Positions 7,053-16,560 are shown, numbered from the stretch's first letter. The stretch is 35,007 nt of DNA from Bacteroidaceae bacterium (GCA_017470525.1 JAFUYM010000033.1:1-35007); one strand, 5' to 3'. A program made the numbers and translations. The notes: a model not told the origin generated them from the letters alone.

Positions 7053-8504
7053 TTAGCGGAGACGGAGCGTTGTGCTTCCGTAGCCAGGCACACTGACGGT
7101 CTGTCCTGCCTTGATGCCTGCGAAGAATGCCTCAGACTTGGGATAGAAGTGGGCTGCATATCCTGCTGCCGCACGGTTTGCCTTGGCTGCGGATGATGGG
7201 TCAACTGCCTTTGCCTTGTTGCAGTAGTCGTAGGCGAGGCAATAGTAGTAACTTCTCTGCAGTGCGTCGCCTGATGCGGCACGTGCGATGCAACTTGCCT
7301 GAAGGAGATACGCTCCACCGTTGGACGGGTTGTATTGGAGTGTCTTCTGGCAGTAGGAGCGGCACTGGCCGAGGTTGCCTTTACGGTACATGAGGGCTGC
7401 CACAATGTAGGAGTATTTTGCCTTCTTGGCATTGTCTGACTCAAGACCGATTGCCTCGTCGAAGTACTGGATGGCTCCGTTCACATCACCTTCCTTGAGC
7501 AACTTTGATGCCTTACCAATGGCTGCCTGTGGAGTCTTGTTGATCTGGTAAGCATAGTCAGCGGCTACGTAGTAGATGTTGGACTTGTCACATTCGAAGT
7601 TGGTGAGGATGGCAAGCACGGCGTTGAGGTACTGGAGGTTGGTCTTGTTGGCTTCAACCTGTGCGCCGTAAATCTTTTCGAGGGCGTCGCAGTCGGCTGC
7701 ACCAGAGGAAACGAAGAGTTCGTTTGCCTTAATCTGCACGGGCTGGTAGTTATCGACGATTTTCTGAGCCTCGGGTGCGAGCACCACTTGCTCTACCCAC
7801 TTGGTGGAGTCTTCAGACTCTGGGTCGGCTGGGATGGTCTCTGATGGATATTCCTTTGCCTGGTCGAGCAGACGGTCGCAGATGTCGTTGGTGTTCATGT
7901 AGTCCTGGATGAAATCTTGGCGAACATCGATGTTGTCCTTGTTCTGCAAGAAGCGGTTGTAGGAGCATTCGATGAATCCGTAGAGGACGAAGCCTTCGGT
8001 GTTGGGACCCATGTCGTCAATTCCTTCCTTGAACATCTTGTAGGCTACATTGTTATCTACCTTGGGGCAGAAATAGTAGTAGTCGTATGCCTTGCGGCAG
8101 ATGATGTTACCCTTTGTAGAGGTGGTCTTTGGGGTGGCGAAGGAGTTGAGGGCATCGAGGTTGGCAAGACGCTGGTCGTAAATCTTCATGAGTTTGTCGA
8201 AATACTCCTGCTTCTTCCCTGCGTCGGTTTCCTTCTGGATGAGTTGCTCGAACATCCACGCTCCGTCGGTGTAAACGCGCACCATTGAGAGGGGAGCCTT
8301 TTCGAAGACGAACTCCCATGGTTCGAGTGCTTCAACGAAACTGTTGCGCTTGTATGCCTCCTGATAAAGCGAGAGGCTGCCGAGCACGTCAATAGAGTCC
8401 TGACCATGACCGATGCGGTCGTTGAGTGAAGTTCCCTTGAGGTTCTGTGCAGATGCTGCTACAGCAACGAATGCAAGGGCACATGCGAATAAAATCTTCT
8501 TCAT
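7053..8504 (-). CDS. Periplasmic tetratricopeptide-repeat protein
   Basis: A 483-residue exported protein with a clear Sec signal (MKKILFACALAFVAVAASAQ, cleavage after the Ala-Ser-Ala motif). Helical TPR-like repeats follow: near 55-130 (SLYQEAYKRNSFVEALEPWE) and near 340-440 (KLLKEGDVNGAIQYFDEAI, ALMYRKGNLGQCRSYCQKTL). The C-terminal 40 residues end in a small beta-rich piece, VSVPGYGSTTLRLR. No enzyme motif is seen. Its position between an outer-membrane barrel and lptC suggests a scaffold role in envelope assembly, which is inference. It has its own -7 box about 70 bp upstream. Confidence 0.85.
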   Translation of the reverse strand: MKKILFACALAFVAVAASAQNLKGTSLNDRIGHGQDSIDVLGSLSLYQEAYKRNSFVEALEPWEFVFEKAPLSMVRVYTDGAWMFEQLIQKETDAGKKQEYFDKLMKIYDQRLANLDALNSFATPKTTSTKGNIICRKAYDYYYFCPKVDNNVAYKMFKEGIDDMGPNTEGFVLYGFIECSYNRFLQNKDNIDVRQDFIQDYMNTNDICDRLLDQAKEYPSETIPADPESEDSTKWVEQVVLAPEAQKIVDNYQPVQIKANELFVSSGAADCDALEKIYGAQVEANKTNLQYLNAVLAILTNFECDKSNIYYVAADYAYQINKTPQAAIGKASKLLKEGDVNGAIQYFDEAIGLESDNAKKAKYSYIVAALMYRKGNLGQCRSYCQKTLQYNPSNGGAYLLQASCIARAASGDALQRSYYYCLAYDYCNKAKAVDPSSAAKANRAAAGYAAHFYPKSEAFFAGIKAGQTVSVPGYGSTTLRLR

Positions 8505-8573
8505 AATCGTTTATTTGTGTGTGAATATTGTTTCTTTTCTCTTGTTTTGTCGTTTGACTTTGAATTTCAAGTG

Positions 8574-8581
8574 CAAAGGTA
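8574..8581 (-). promoter_or_regulatory. -7 element ahead of the TPR-lptC pair
   Basis: The minus strand reads TACCTTTG, followed by CAC, giving a leader of about 65 nt. No clear -33 TTTG is found at the proper spacing. The gap 8505-8693 contains nothing else that I can identify. Confidence 0.55.
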
Positions 8582-8693
8582 GTAAATGGATACCACATTC
8601 GGATGGGTTTTTCCGTTTTTTTCGAAGGAAATTCCTATTTCTCGGATGGATTTACCCTTTTGAATCCCTTGCAATTGCTTTCTTCCGGTCTTT

Positions 8694-10055
8694 TTAACGG
8701 AATTTCATTTTCTGGAACCAGGGTTCACTGAATGTAACGCCGATGCAGAGTCTGAGATAGTTCTCGGTGAGCGCATTCTGCCGCAGGGTGGTGGCATCCA
8801 GATAGGGGATGTTGGTGTGTACCCATTGTATGGACAGGTTGATGTGTGGCAGATTTCGTTGGCTTAGGTAGGTGACGTGTGCGTTGCCGATGGGGAGGGT
8901 GAGTCCAGCCGATAAGCCCATTTCGTAAGGCTTGTCGGTCACGGTTCCTGTGACATCTGCTTTTGCGTAGGTCCGTGAATAGTAGCCACCGACTTTATAG
9001 GTGCATCGTTTGAAGTATTTATTAGACAAGGGGTTCGGTGTCCAGTCGAGACCCGCCGCGATTTTTGAACGGTCATTTAACTGTCCTGTTGTGGAAGTGT
9101 AGGTGTCGGAGATGGTGCTGCCAGAGAACCCTGACTGCTGATTGGGGAATCGGCAACCGCTCCATCGCTGCAGTTCGAAGTCTGCTCCGATGCGAAGAGT
9201 GTTGGAGTGGTAGTAGGTGACACCTGCTGCAATGGATGTAGGCCATTGGAAGGCGTTTTTGATGGTGTCGTTCGTTTGTGTCTCAATGGTTGTTCCGTTG
9301 AGGGTTGCTGTTGTGCGTACTGCTTCGTTGGAAAAGTTGTGTCCTAACGTATAAGTGGCGCCGAGCACCAGTTGATCGTTCTTGCCGATGGGCTGAATGA
9401 ACTGGGCACCTGCCTGAATGTTGTAGGTGCTGATGTCGGCAGCATAGGTGCGCCGCATGCTGAAGGCTGTGCTTTCACTGAAGGACATGGTCGCATTGTG
9501 GGAATAGTCTCCCCAGAGGTAACTCATGTTGAACCCGATAGAGATGGGCTTGAATGGTCGCCATCCTGCACCGAGAAAGACTTCACGCAGACCTCCATCG
9601 CCATTGAATGCGTAGGAGGATGTCACATTCTCTGTGCCTTCCAATGTTTCGCTGGAGGAGGCGAAACTGTATTTGATGTTGGTGATAGGCAGCACTCCGA
9701 TTGTCATGCCGACATTTCTGAAAGCACGGAATTGAAACGCAAAGTAGTCAAAACTGGTGTTGCGAATGTTCTGCTGCAAATTGCCCATCTTATGGTTGCT
9801 GTTTTGCAGTGATATGCCAATGTCGAAGAGGGCGGTGATGGAATCGACCGCAGAATAAGATGCTGGGTTGGCTATGTTGATTTGTTGCCCGTTGCGGAAA
9901 CCTTGTGCCACACCGCCCATACCTTTGTTGAATCCCATGGCGCGTTCGGACTGGATGCCGAATCCATAGCGGGAGTAGGGCGTGTTGATGCCATTTTGTG
10001 CATGAATGGTCATGAAAAATGACGCTGCGATGATGGCAAGTGTTATCTTCTTCAT
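8694..10055 (-). CDS. Outer-membrane beta-barrel protein (FadL/OmpP1-like)
   Basis: A 453-residue exported protein starting MKKITLAIIAASFFMTIHAQ, a Sec signal ending at HA-Q. The mature part begins NGINTPYSRYGFGIQSERAM and is made of alternating amphipathic strands with many Tyr, Gly, Ser and Asn. It ends in a strand with a C-terminal aromatic-basic pattern (EPWFQKMKFR). Glycine-rich N-terminal text such as GGVAQGFRNGQQINIANPAS resembles the start of FadL/OmpP1-type barrels, but a transport substrate cannot be inferred. The ATG at 10053-10055 is used because the longer frame from 10091 would begin inside the promoter. It lies upstream of the TPR protein and lptC on the same strand. Confidence 0.8.
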   Translation of the reverse strand: MKKITLAIIAASFFMTIHAQNGINTPYSRYGFGIQSERAMGFNKGMGGVAQGFRNGQQINIANPASYSAVDSITALFDIGISLQNSNHKMGNLQQNIRNTSFDYFAFQFRAFRNVGMTIGVLPITNIKYSFASSSETLEGTENVTSSYAFNGDGGLREVFLGAGWRPFKPISIGFNMSYLWGDYSHNATMSFSESTAFSMRRTYAADISTYNIQAGAQFIQPIGKNDQLVLGATYTLGHNFSNEAVRTTATLNGTTIETQTNDTIKNAFQWPTSIAAGVTYYHSNTLRIGADFELQRWSGCRFPNQQSGFSGSTISDTYTSTTGQLNDRSKIAAGLDWTPNPLSNKYFKRCTYKVGGYYSRTYAKADVTGTVTDKPYEMGLSAGLTLPIGNAHVTYLSQRNLPHINLSIQWVHTNIPYLDATTLRQNALTENYLRLCIGVTFSEPWFQKMKFR

Positions 10056-10088
10056 TCTTTCGTTGATGTGAAAAGTTGAATTTGAGTG

Positions 10089-10120
10089 CAAAATTAAGCC
10101 TTTTTGGGGAGTTCTTCAAA
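10089..10120 (-). promoter_or_regulatory. Promoter of the outer-membrane barrel gene
   Basis: On the minus strand, TTTG (10117-10120) is followed after 20 bp by TAATTTTG (10089-10096), an excellent Bacteroidetes -33/-7 pair. It fixes the translation start at 10055, about 30 nt downstream. Confidence 0.8.
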
Positions 10121-10179
10121 AAATCCCCTCTTTAAGCGAGTTAAAAAAACTGAAAGACCCCGATTAAGGCGTTGGTTGA

Positions 10180-11457
10180 CTATTGAGGTCTGTTGTTTGA
10201 GGCTCCTTTATGACCTTTTCCTTTCCCGCCTCTCCGTTTGCTGTTATACCGTCCTTTGCCTCCGTGCCTGCCCGGTGTGTGTCGGCGACCACTGGATGCG
10301 TTTTTGCTGATTTCAGGTTTCTCGCCACATCCTTCAGGCAGGTCTGGTTTGGGTATTTCTTTTTCAATGAGTTTCTCAATCTTGAGCAGATGATGCCAAT
10401 CACGTGGAGTGACGAGGGTGACGGCTTGACCGTCTCGGTTGGCACGTGCTGTACGCCCGATGCGATGCACGTAGTCCTCTGGGTCACGTGGCGTGTCATA
10501 ATTGATGACCATCTGGATGTCGTCGATGTCGATGCCTCGGCTCACGATGTCGGTGGCAATGAGGATGCGGATGCGTCGATTTTTGAAACCGAGCATGATT
10601 TCTTCTCGTTCGCGTTGTTCGAGGTCGCTGTGCATGGCACCGACATTGTATCCCTTACGTTTCAGGGTGATGCTCAATTCCTTGACTTTCATCTTGGAAG
10701 AGGCGAAGAGGATGACGCGGTCGAGTGATTCGTCGCTCAGCACTTTCTCTACGATTCGGTCTTTCATGCCTTCGTAGCAGACATAGGCAATCTGCTGTAT
10801 TTTTTCGGCGGGCTTCGATACGGCAATCTTCACTTCCACGGGATTGTGGAGGATGTTCTGCGCCAGTTTCAGAATGTTGTCAGGCATCGTGGCAGAGAAC
10901 ATGATGGTTTGCCTGTTCTCGGACAGATAACTGGTGATCTTCATAATGTCGTCGTAGAAACCCATGTCGAGCATACGGTCTGCCTCGTCGAGAATGAAGA
11001 ACGACACTTTTTTCAGGTCGATATGTCCTCCATTGAGGTGGCTGATGAGTCGTCCAGGTGTGGCAATGATGATGTCGGCACCAAGTTCCAGTCCTTTGCG
11101 CTCCTGTTCGAAGCGGATGCCGTCGTTGCCTCCATAAACAGCAACGGATGATACACCATCGAGATAGTAGGCAAAGCCTTCCACCTGTTGGTCAATCTGC
11201 TGTGCCAGTTCACGGGTGGGTGACATAATGATGCAGTTGACGGAATCTTTCGGGTAATCTCCGTGGCTCAACTCGTCAAGCACAGGAAGCAGATAGGCTG
11301 CTGTTTTTCCCGTGCCGGTTTGTGCTATGCCCATCAGGTCATGCCCTTCAAGGATTTTGGGGATGGCTTGCTCTTGGATGGGGGTACACTCTTCAAAGTT
11401 CATTGCATCGAGCGCGTCGAGCAGTTCGTCTGATATGTTTAATTCGTCGAAATACAC
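10180..11457 (-). CDS. DEAD-box RNA helicase (RhlE-like)
   Basis: An ATP-dependent RNA helicase for ribosome assembly or mRNA turnover, 425 residues. All core motifs are visible: Q motif (FEECTPIQEQAIP), I (AQTGTGKT), Ia (PTRELAQQ), II (DEAD), III (SAT), V (TDIVSRGIDI) and VI (HRIGRTAR). The last 50 residues are a basic, Gly/Arg/Lys-rich tail (GRRHTPGRHGGKGRYNSKRR), an RNA-binding extension common in RhlE-type enzymes. The start is GTG at 11455-11457: a stop lies 9 codons upstream and no ATG precedes the conserved YFDELNISDELLDALDAMNF. It follows lptG by 27 nt and is probably the last gene of the lon-tgt-lptG operon. Confidence 0.95.
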   Translation of the reverse strand: MYFDELNISDELLDALDAMNFEECTPIQEQAIPKILEGHDLMGIAQTGTGKTAAYLLPVLDELSHGDYPKDSVNCIIMSPTRELAQQIDQQVEGFAYYLDGVSSVAVYGGNDGIRFEQERKGLELGADIIIATPGRLISHLNGGHIDLKKVSFFILDEADRMLDMGFYDDIMKITSYLSENRQTIMFSATMPDNILKLAQNILHNPVEVKIAVSKPAEKIQQIAYVCYEGMKDRIVEKVLSDESLDRVILFASSKMKVKELSITLKRKGYNVGAMHSDLEQREREEIMLGFKNRRIRILIATDIVSRGIDIDDIQMVINYDTPRDPEDYVHRIGRTARANRDGQAVTLVTPRDWHHLLKIEKLIEKEIPKPDLPEGCGEKPEISKNASSGRRHTPGRHGGKGRYNSKRRGGKGKGHKGASNNRPQ

Positions 11458-11484
11458 TTGTTTCTGTTTTTGAGTTAATTGAGT

Positions 11485-12744
11485 TTATCTGGGGGCTTTC
11501 TTGAAGTAGTAGAAAGCGATGATGGCATACACGAAGTTAGGAATCCATACGGCAATGACAGCAGGGAAGTTGGCATTGACAGCAAGGCTGGAAACCACTG
11601 TCTGGAACATGATATATGCAAGAATCAAAGCCAAACCGATACCCAATGCGATACCCATGCCGTTTTTACGTTTCCGTGCTGAGATTGATACGCCAATGAT
11701 GGTCAGGATGAAGGTTGCAAATGCTGTTGCTCCGCGTTTGTAGTATTCCACTTCGAATGGCTGAATGTTGGCAAATCCACGTGCTTTTTGTCGTTCAATG
11801 TGCTTGCGCAATTCAGGGGTGGTGAGTGTCATCTCCATATCTCTCGATGCCATCAGGTCTTGTGGCTGTATCTTGATGATTGTATCAAGTTTGTTGCCAC
11901 TTTTGATGATTTCCCGCATGCCTTGCAGGTCGCGTGTCTGATACCCTGTGATGACCCAATGGTAAGGTTCATACGAGAGGGTGTCATACTGGATAGCCAT
12001 GGCTTGCAGGTGTTTCACCAATTTTTTGTCTTCAAACTTATCGAGGGTGAAGTCGAACGCCATCTTTTGACTTTCTTCATAACGTCCGAAGTAGGCAATG
12101 ACTCCCGTGTCCACTTCCAATTGTACATTTGAGGTGAAATCTTGCCGACCACGATTCTTGTATCGGTTCTCAAACCTTACACGTTTGACATTTCCTTTGG
12201 GAATGATGTAAGAACCCAAACCATAATTGAGCAAGGCGATGATGGCTGCAGAAATCATGTAGGGGCGAACGATTCGTGTGAAACTGGTTCCCGTCGATAG
12301 CATAGCGATGATTTCCGAATTGTCCGCCAGTTTTGTCGTGAAGAAGATGACGGCAATGAAGACGAAGAGTTGGCTGAACATGTTGGAATAGAATGGGATA
12401 AAGTTCAGATAGTAATCGAACAGAATCTCATGCATCGGTACGTCATGTTGCAGGAATTTATCGATGTTCTCATTGATGTCGAACACCACGGCAATGCTGA
12501 TAATCAAGACGATGGAGAAGAAGTAGGTGCCGAGGAACTTGCCAATGATGTAACGGTCAAGGCGCGACAACGGGGTGTGCTCAGCCAGCCACTTGAAAGC
12601 AGAAGACCGTTGGGCATACCTTTCACGGAGGGCACGTCGTCTTTTTCTCGTCTTCTGCCCTTTCTTGTAGTCAAGGTAAGCCTTGATGTCTTCCTCGCTT
12701 CCGTGGGGAACCAACTTTCCGTTTACTTCTTCAAATATGACCAC
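11485..12744 (-). CDS. lptG: LptF/LptG-family LPS export permease, with N-terminal extension
   Basis: An inner-membrane permease of the LptB2FG complex that extracts LPS from the membrane. The 419-residue frame has an N-terminal TM block (YIIGKFLGTYFFSIVLIISI at about 65-85, then NMFSQLFVFIAVIFFTTKL and PYMISAAIIALLNYGLGSYI), a periplasmic beta-rich middle (about 190-325), and three C-terminal helices including IALGIGLALILAYIMF. The family normally begins close to LSRLDRYIIGKF; here about 58 charged residues precede it (KKGQKTRKRRRALRERYAQR). The only start in frame is GTG at 12742-12744, since the next Met lies inside the membrane domain. LptF and LptG are hard to tell apart by eye, so the symbol is tentative. 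It lies 50 nt after tgt. Confidence 0.85.
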   Translation of the reverse strand: MVIFEEVNGKLVPHGSEEDIKAYLDYKKGQKTRKRRRALRERYAQRSSAFKWLAEHTPLSRLDRYIIGKFLGTYFFSIVLIISIAVVFDINENIDKFLQHDVPMHEILFDYYLNFIPFYSNMFSQLFVFIAVIFFTTKLADNSEIIAMLSTGTSFTRIVRPYMISAAIIALLNYGLGSYIIPKGNVKRVRFENRYKNRGRQDFTSNVQLEVDTGVIAYFGRYEESQKMAFDFTLDKFEDKKLVKHLQAMAIQYDTLSYEPYHWVITGYQTRDLQGMREIIKSGNKLDTIIKIQPQDLMASRDMEMTLTTPELRKHIERQKARGFANIQPFEVEYYKRGATAFATFILTIIGVSISARKRKNGMGIALGIGLALILAYIMFQTVVSSLAVNANFPAVIAVWIPNFVYAIIAFYYFKKAPR

Positions 12745-12794
12745 CTTTTTACCTTCGTTATCTCTTTATATATAATATAATGTATATATATGTG

Positions 12795-13925
12795 TTACAC
12801 TCTTCTGCCGAGTTCTTCCACCATCTTGGCTTTCCACACACAGAAGTCACCTGCAATGATATGCTGTCGTGCTTCGCCTACAAGCCACAGATAGAACGCG
12901 AGGTTGTGGATGGATGCTATCTGCATGGCAAGCAACTCTTGTGCTTTGAAAAGGTGGTGGACATACGCTTTTGTGTAGGCGGTGTCCACATAGGATGTCC
13001 CCTCTGGGTCGAGCGGGGAGAAGTCAAAGTCCCACTTCTTGTTGCGCAGATTGATGGTGCCATGTTTTGTGAAGATTTGAGCGTTGCGCCCATTGCGTGT
13101 GGGCATGACACAGTCAAACATATCCACACCTCTTTCGATGCCTTCCAATATGTTGATGGGTGTGCCGACCCCCATCAGATAGCGTGGCTTGTCTTTAGGT
13201 AGGATGGCATTCACCACTTCAATCATCTCATACATCACGTCTGTCGGTTCGCCTACTGCTAAACCGCCAATTGCGTTGCCATCTGCTCCCTTCGATGCCA
13301 CATTCTCTGCCGCACGTTCCCGTAAATCCTTGTATGTGCAGCCTTGCACGATGGGGAAGAGGCTTTGCTGATAGCCGTATTTGGGCTCGGTCTCATTGAA
13401 TCGTTTAATGCAGCGGTCAAGCCATCGCTCCGTCAAAGCCAACGATTTCTTGGAGTATTCGTAGTCACTGGTACCAGGAGGACATTCGTCGAATGCCATC
13501 ATGATGTCTGCGCCAATCGAACGCTCAATGTCCATCACCTTTTCTGGCGTAAAGAAATGCTTGCTGCCGTCAATGTGGCTTCGGAACTCTACACCTTCTT
13601 CCTTGATTTTGCGGATGCCAGCCAAAGAGAACACTTGAAAACCACCGCTATCGGTCAACATCGGACGGTCAAATCCATTAAACTTGTGCAATCCACCAGC
13701 CGCCTCCAGCACTTCCAGTCCTGGACGTAGATAGAGGTGATAGGTGTTGCCAAGAATGATTTGTGCCTTGATGTCATCCTTCAGTTCATGCAGATGCACC
13801 GCCTTCACCGTGGCTTGAGTGCCCACGGGCATGAAGATGGGTGTCTGGATGTCTCCGTGGTCTGTATGGATGAGACCAGCACGGGCATTGCTCTTCGGGT
13901 CGTTATGTTGGAGTTCAAACGTCAT
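12795..13925 (-). CDS. tgt: Queuine/preQ1 tRNA-ribosyltransferase, zinc-site cysteines missing
   Basis: Exchanges guanine-34 of GUN tRNAs for preQ1 in queuosine synthesis. The 376 residues match the TIM-barrel family: TPIFMPVGTQATVKA, the substrate-site Asp in MLTDSGGFQVFSLAGI, PIVQG, GGLAVGEP, GVGTP, and the nucleophile Asp (about residue 271) in MFDCVMPTRNGRNA. The family zinc site is CxCxxC plus a downstream His. Here the equivalent stretch reads EGTSYVDTAYTKAYVHHL (about 308-325), with Gly, Ser and Asp in place of the three Cys, while His340 (ASIHNLAFY) remains. My recollection is that this variant is usual in Bacteroidetes Tgt, so it is unlikely to be a dead gene. The start is 1 nt after the lon stop, so the two are cotranscribed. 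Confidence 0.95.
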   Translation of the reverse strand: MTFELQHNDPKSNARAGLIHTDHGDIQTPIFMPVGTQATVKAVHLHELKDDIKAQIILGNTYHLYLRPGLEVLEAAGGLHKFNGFDRPMLTDSGGFQVFSLAGIRKIKEEGVEFRSHIDGSKHFFTPEKVMDIERSIGADIMMAFDECPPGTSDYEYSKKSLALTERWLDRCIKRFNETEPKYGYQQSLFPIVQGCTYKDLRERAAENVASKGADGNAIGGLAVGEPTDVMYEMIEVVNAILPKDKPRYLMGVGTPINILEGIERGVDMFDCVMPTRNGRNAQIFTKHGTINLRNKKWDFDFSPLDPEGTSYVDTAYTKAYVHHLFKAQELLAMQIASIHNLAFYLWLVGEARQHIIAGDFCVWKAKMVEELGRRV

Positions 13926-13926
13926 G

Positions 13927-16344
13927 TTATATCAGTGCATAATCCAGCACATCCTTCACATTTTCTACATAATGGAACTTCACCCCCTTCACATACTTTG
14001 CTGGTATATCCTCAATGTTCTTCCTGTTTTCGTGGCAGATGAGAATGTCGGTGATTCCTGCTCGTTTTGCAGCCAAAATCTTCTCCTTGATGCCGCCTAC
14101 AGGAAGCACTTTGCCACGTAGGGTGATTTCACCTGTCATGGCGATGTTCTTTCTCACCTTTCGCTTTGTGATGGCACTTGCCAGCGAGGTCGCGATGGTG
14201 ATGCCTGCCGATGGTCCGTCCTTTGGCGTTGCTCCTTCGGGCACATGGATGTGGATGTTGTGGTTCTCAAAGAAACTGGGTTCGATGCCAATGACATCGC
14301 AATGCTCCTTCAGATACTGCAAGGCAATGGTTGCCGATTCTTTCATCACGTCACCCAGATTTCCAGTCAGACCGAGTTTTCCGCCCTTTCCGTTGTCAAT
14401 GGAGGTCTCGATGAAAAGAATCTCGCCACCCACGCTTGTCCATGCCAAACCTGTCACCACACCGTAGTAGTCGTTGCCTTGATATTTGTCGCGGCTGAAA
14501 GGCTCAGTGCCGAGGTAGTCTTTGATATCTTCCACCTTCAGTTCTTCTTCTGGCAACACACCGTCCTTGGCATACTTGAGCGTGACTTTTCGGAGTACTT
14601 TGTTGATTTTCTTGTCAAGTTCTCGAACACCCGATTCCCTCGTGTAATCCTCAATCATCTTTTCAAGGGCAGGCTTGGAAATCTTCACGCCGCTGTCCTT
14701 CATGCCGAGATTTTCGAGTTCCTTCGGCACGAGGTGCCGCTTTGCGATTTCTATCTTCTCTTCGGTCAGGTAACCACTCACCTCAATCAGTTCCATGCGG
14801 TCAAGCAGTGGGGCAGGGATGGTGCTGATGTTATTTGCCGTGGCAATGAACATCACTTTCGAGAGGTCATAGTCGGTGTCGAGATAGTTGTCATGGAAGG
14901 CGATGTTCTGTTCAGGGTCAAGCACTTCCAGCAATGCCGATGCAGGGTCTCCATGGTTGGTGTTCTGTGTCACCTTGTCTATTTCATCGAGAATGAACAC
15001 AGGGTTACTTGAGCCAGCCTTCTTGATATTCTTGATGATTTGTCCAGCCATTGCACCCACGTAGGTGCGGCGATGCCCACGGATTTCGGCTTCGTCATGC
15101 AGACCGCCTAACGACATCCGCACATACTTTCGCTTCATTGCTTTTGCAATGCTCTTTCCCAAAGAGGTCTTACCGACTCCAGGAGGTCCGTAAAGACAAA
15201 GGATGGGGCTCTTGAAGTCACCACGCATCTTCAGCACAGCCAAGTGCTCAATGATGCGTTCCTTCACCTTCTCCATTCCGTAGTGGTCTTTGTTCAGCAC
15301 CTTTTCGGCATTGCTGAGGTTCAGGTTGTCTTTGGTGTATTCTCCCCAAGGCAGTTCAAGCATGGTCTGGGCGTATGCATATTCTGTCTGGTAGTCGGGA
15401 GAGTGGTTGCTCATGTGCGACATCTTGTCCAGTGTGTCATTAAACACCTTGGCTGTTGCCTCGCTCCATTTCTTCTTCTTGCCAGCCTCGCGCATCGCCT
15501 TGATTTCATCCTCGCTTTTTTCGCCCAGTTGTTCCTGAATCGTCTCCATCTCCTGGCGCAGGAAGTATTCCTTGTGTTGCTTGTCGAGTTCTTCGCGGGT
15601 ACGCATCTGGAGGTCAATCTTCAGCATCACATACTGATACTCTCGTTGCAAGATGCTCAGCAGGCGGTAGGCGCGGTCATAGAGGTTGGTTTGTTCCAAC
15701 AGCATGATACGTTCCTTATTGGTGATGTTGAGGTTGGCGCAAATAAAGTTGATGGCAAATGCACGGTCGGTGATGTTGTTGAGTGCAAAGGCAGAGCCGA
15801 TGGTCTGTTCGCTTGTGCGCATCAGTTTGATGGCAGTCTCGCGGCAAGCATCCACTACGGCAGTGTATTCCCTGTCACCACGTGCAGGAATCACCTCGGG
15901 GTAGTTTTCCACACGCCCGATGTTATAGGTGCCGTTCCATCCCAGTTCAATCAGTCGGATGCGGTGGAAACCTTGTATGAGTGCCGTATGGCTTCCATCT
16001 GGCAATTTGATGATTTTCTGCACCTTGCCAATCACGCCCGTATGGTACAACTGGTCATAATCGGGTTCGTCAGTCGAGTCATCCACTTGCGTGAACACCG
16101 CAATGGCAGCATCCTTCTTCTGTGCATCTTTCAGCAATCTGAAGGAAGAATCGCGCCCAATCGAGATGGGCACCATCGTTTCAGGGAAGAGCATGACGCC
16201 CCTCAATGGTAAAATGGGAATGAAGTTCTCTGGTGAAATCTCCTGCTCTATGTTTCCCCTTACGGCTTTGTCAATGCTGGTGATAAAGCTGATCTTGCTC
16301 TCCACTGGTCCTTCCTCTATAATTTCGTCGAAGTTGAAATCCAT
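13927..16344 (-). CDS. lon: ATP-dependent protease Lon
   Basis: A cytoplasmic AAA+ serine protease that degrades damaged and regulatory proteins. From the ATG at 16342-16344 (MDFNFDEIIEEGP) it is 805 residues. It has an N-terminal LAN domain (ILPLRGVMLFPETMVPISIG), a long helical region, Walker A LYGPPGVGKTSLGKS, Walker B FILDEIDK, and the protease domain with catalytic Ser in KDGPSAGITIATS and Lys in GGIKEKILAAKRAG. The same frame is open 26 codons further upstream to 16422, but that start would lie inside the -7 box. It heads a tight operon with tgt, 1 nt downstream. The promoter looks like a housekeeping type; no heat-shock inverted repeat of the CIRCE type is seen. Confidence 0.97.
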   Translation of the reverse strand: MDFNFDEIIEEGPVESKISFITSIDKAVRGNIEQEISPENFIPILPLRGVMLFPETMVPISIGRDSSFRLLKDAQKKDAAIAVFTQVDDSTDEPDYDQLYHTGVIGKVQKIIKLPDGSHTALIQGFHRIRLIELGWNGTYNIGRVENYPEVIPARGDREYTAVVDACRETAIKLMRTSEQTIGSAFALNNITDRAFAINFICANLNITNKERIMLLEQTNLYDRAYRLLSILQREYQYVMLKIDLQMRTREELDKQHKEYFLRQEMETIQEQLGEKSEDEIKAMREAGKKKKWSEATAKVFNDTLDKMSHMSNHSPDYQTEYAYAQTMLELPWGEYTKDNLNLSNAEKVLNKDHYGMEKVKERIIEHLAVLKMRGDFKSPILCLYGPPGVGKTSLGKSIAKAMKRKYVRMSLGGLHDEAEIRGHRRTYVGAMAGQIIKNIKKAGSSNPVFILDEIDKVTQNTNHGDPASALLEVLDPEQNIAFHDNYLDTDYDLSKVMFIATANNISTIPAPLLDRMELIEVSGYLTEEKIEIAKRHLVPKELENLGMKDSGVKISKPALEKMIEDYTRESGVRELDKKINKVLRKVTLKYAKDGVLPEEELKVEDIKDYLGTEPFSRDKYQGNDYYGVVTGLAWTSVGGEILFIETSIDNGKGGKLGLTGNLGDVMKESATIALQYLKEHCDVIGIEPSFFENHNIHIHVPEGATPKDGPSAGITIATSLASAITKRKVRKNIAMTGEITLRGKVLPVGGIKEKILAAKRAGITDILICHENRKNIEDIPAKYVKGVKFHYVENVKDVLDYALI

Positions 16345-16419
16345 CTTCAGTTTTTTCCTTTCCTTACTTAAGAATCTATTATTGAACGACTTTTTCTTAT
16401 ACAGATACAAAAACGCGTG

Positions 16420-16427
16420 CAAAGATA
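16420..16427 (-). promoter_or_regulatory. -7 element of the lon operon promoter
   Basis: TATCTTTG on the minus strand, matching TAnnTTTG, followed by CACGCG and a leader of about 70 nt to the lon ATG. No -33 TTTG at standard distance. Confidence 0.55.
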
Positions 16428-16560
16428 GTGAAAATTTCGGAATTAAGAGGGACGAATGCCAAAGAAATCATCAACTTAGCAGCAGAATTTAATAAAAGAT
16501 AAGATTTATGAAGATGTCACTCGCAACTGATGAGCAGTATCGGATGATAGGGTGGCTGTG

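Noticed and set aside
16345-16422. 26-codon N-terminal extension of Lon
   Set aside because: The extended start overlaps the -7 box; the internal Met gives the normal protein start.
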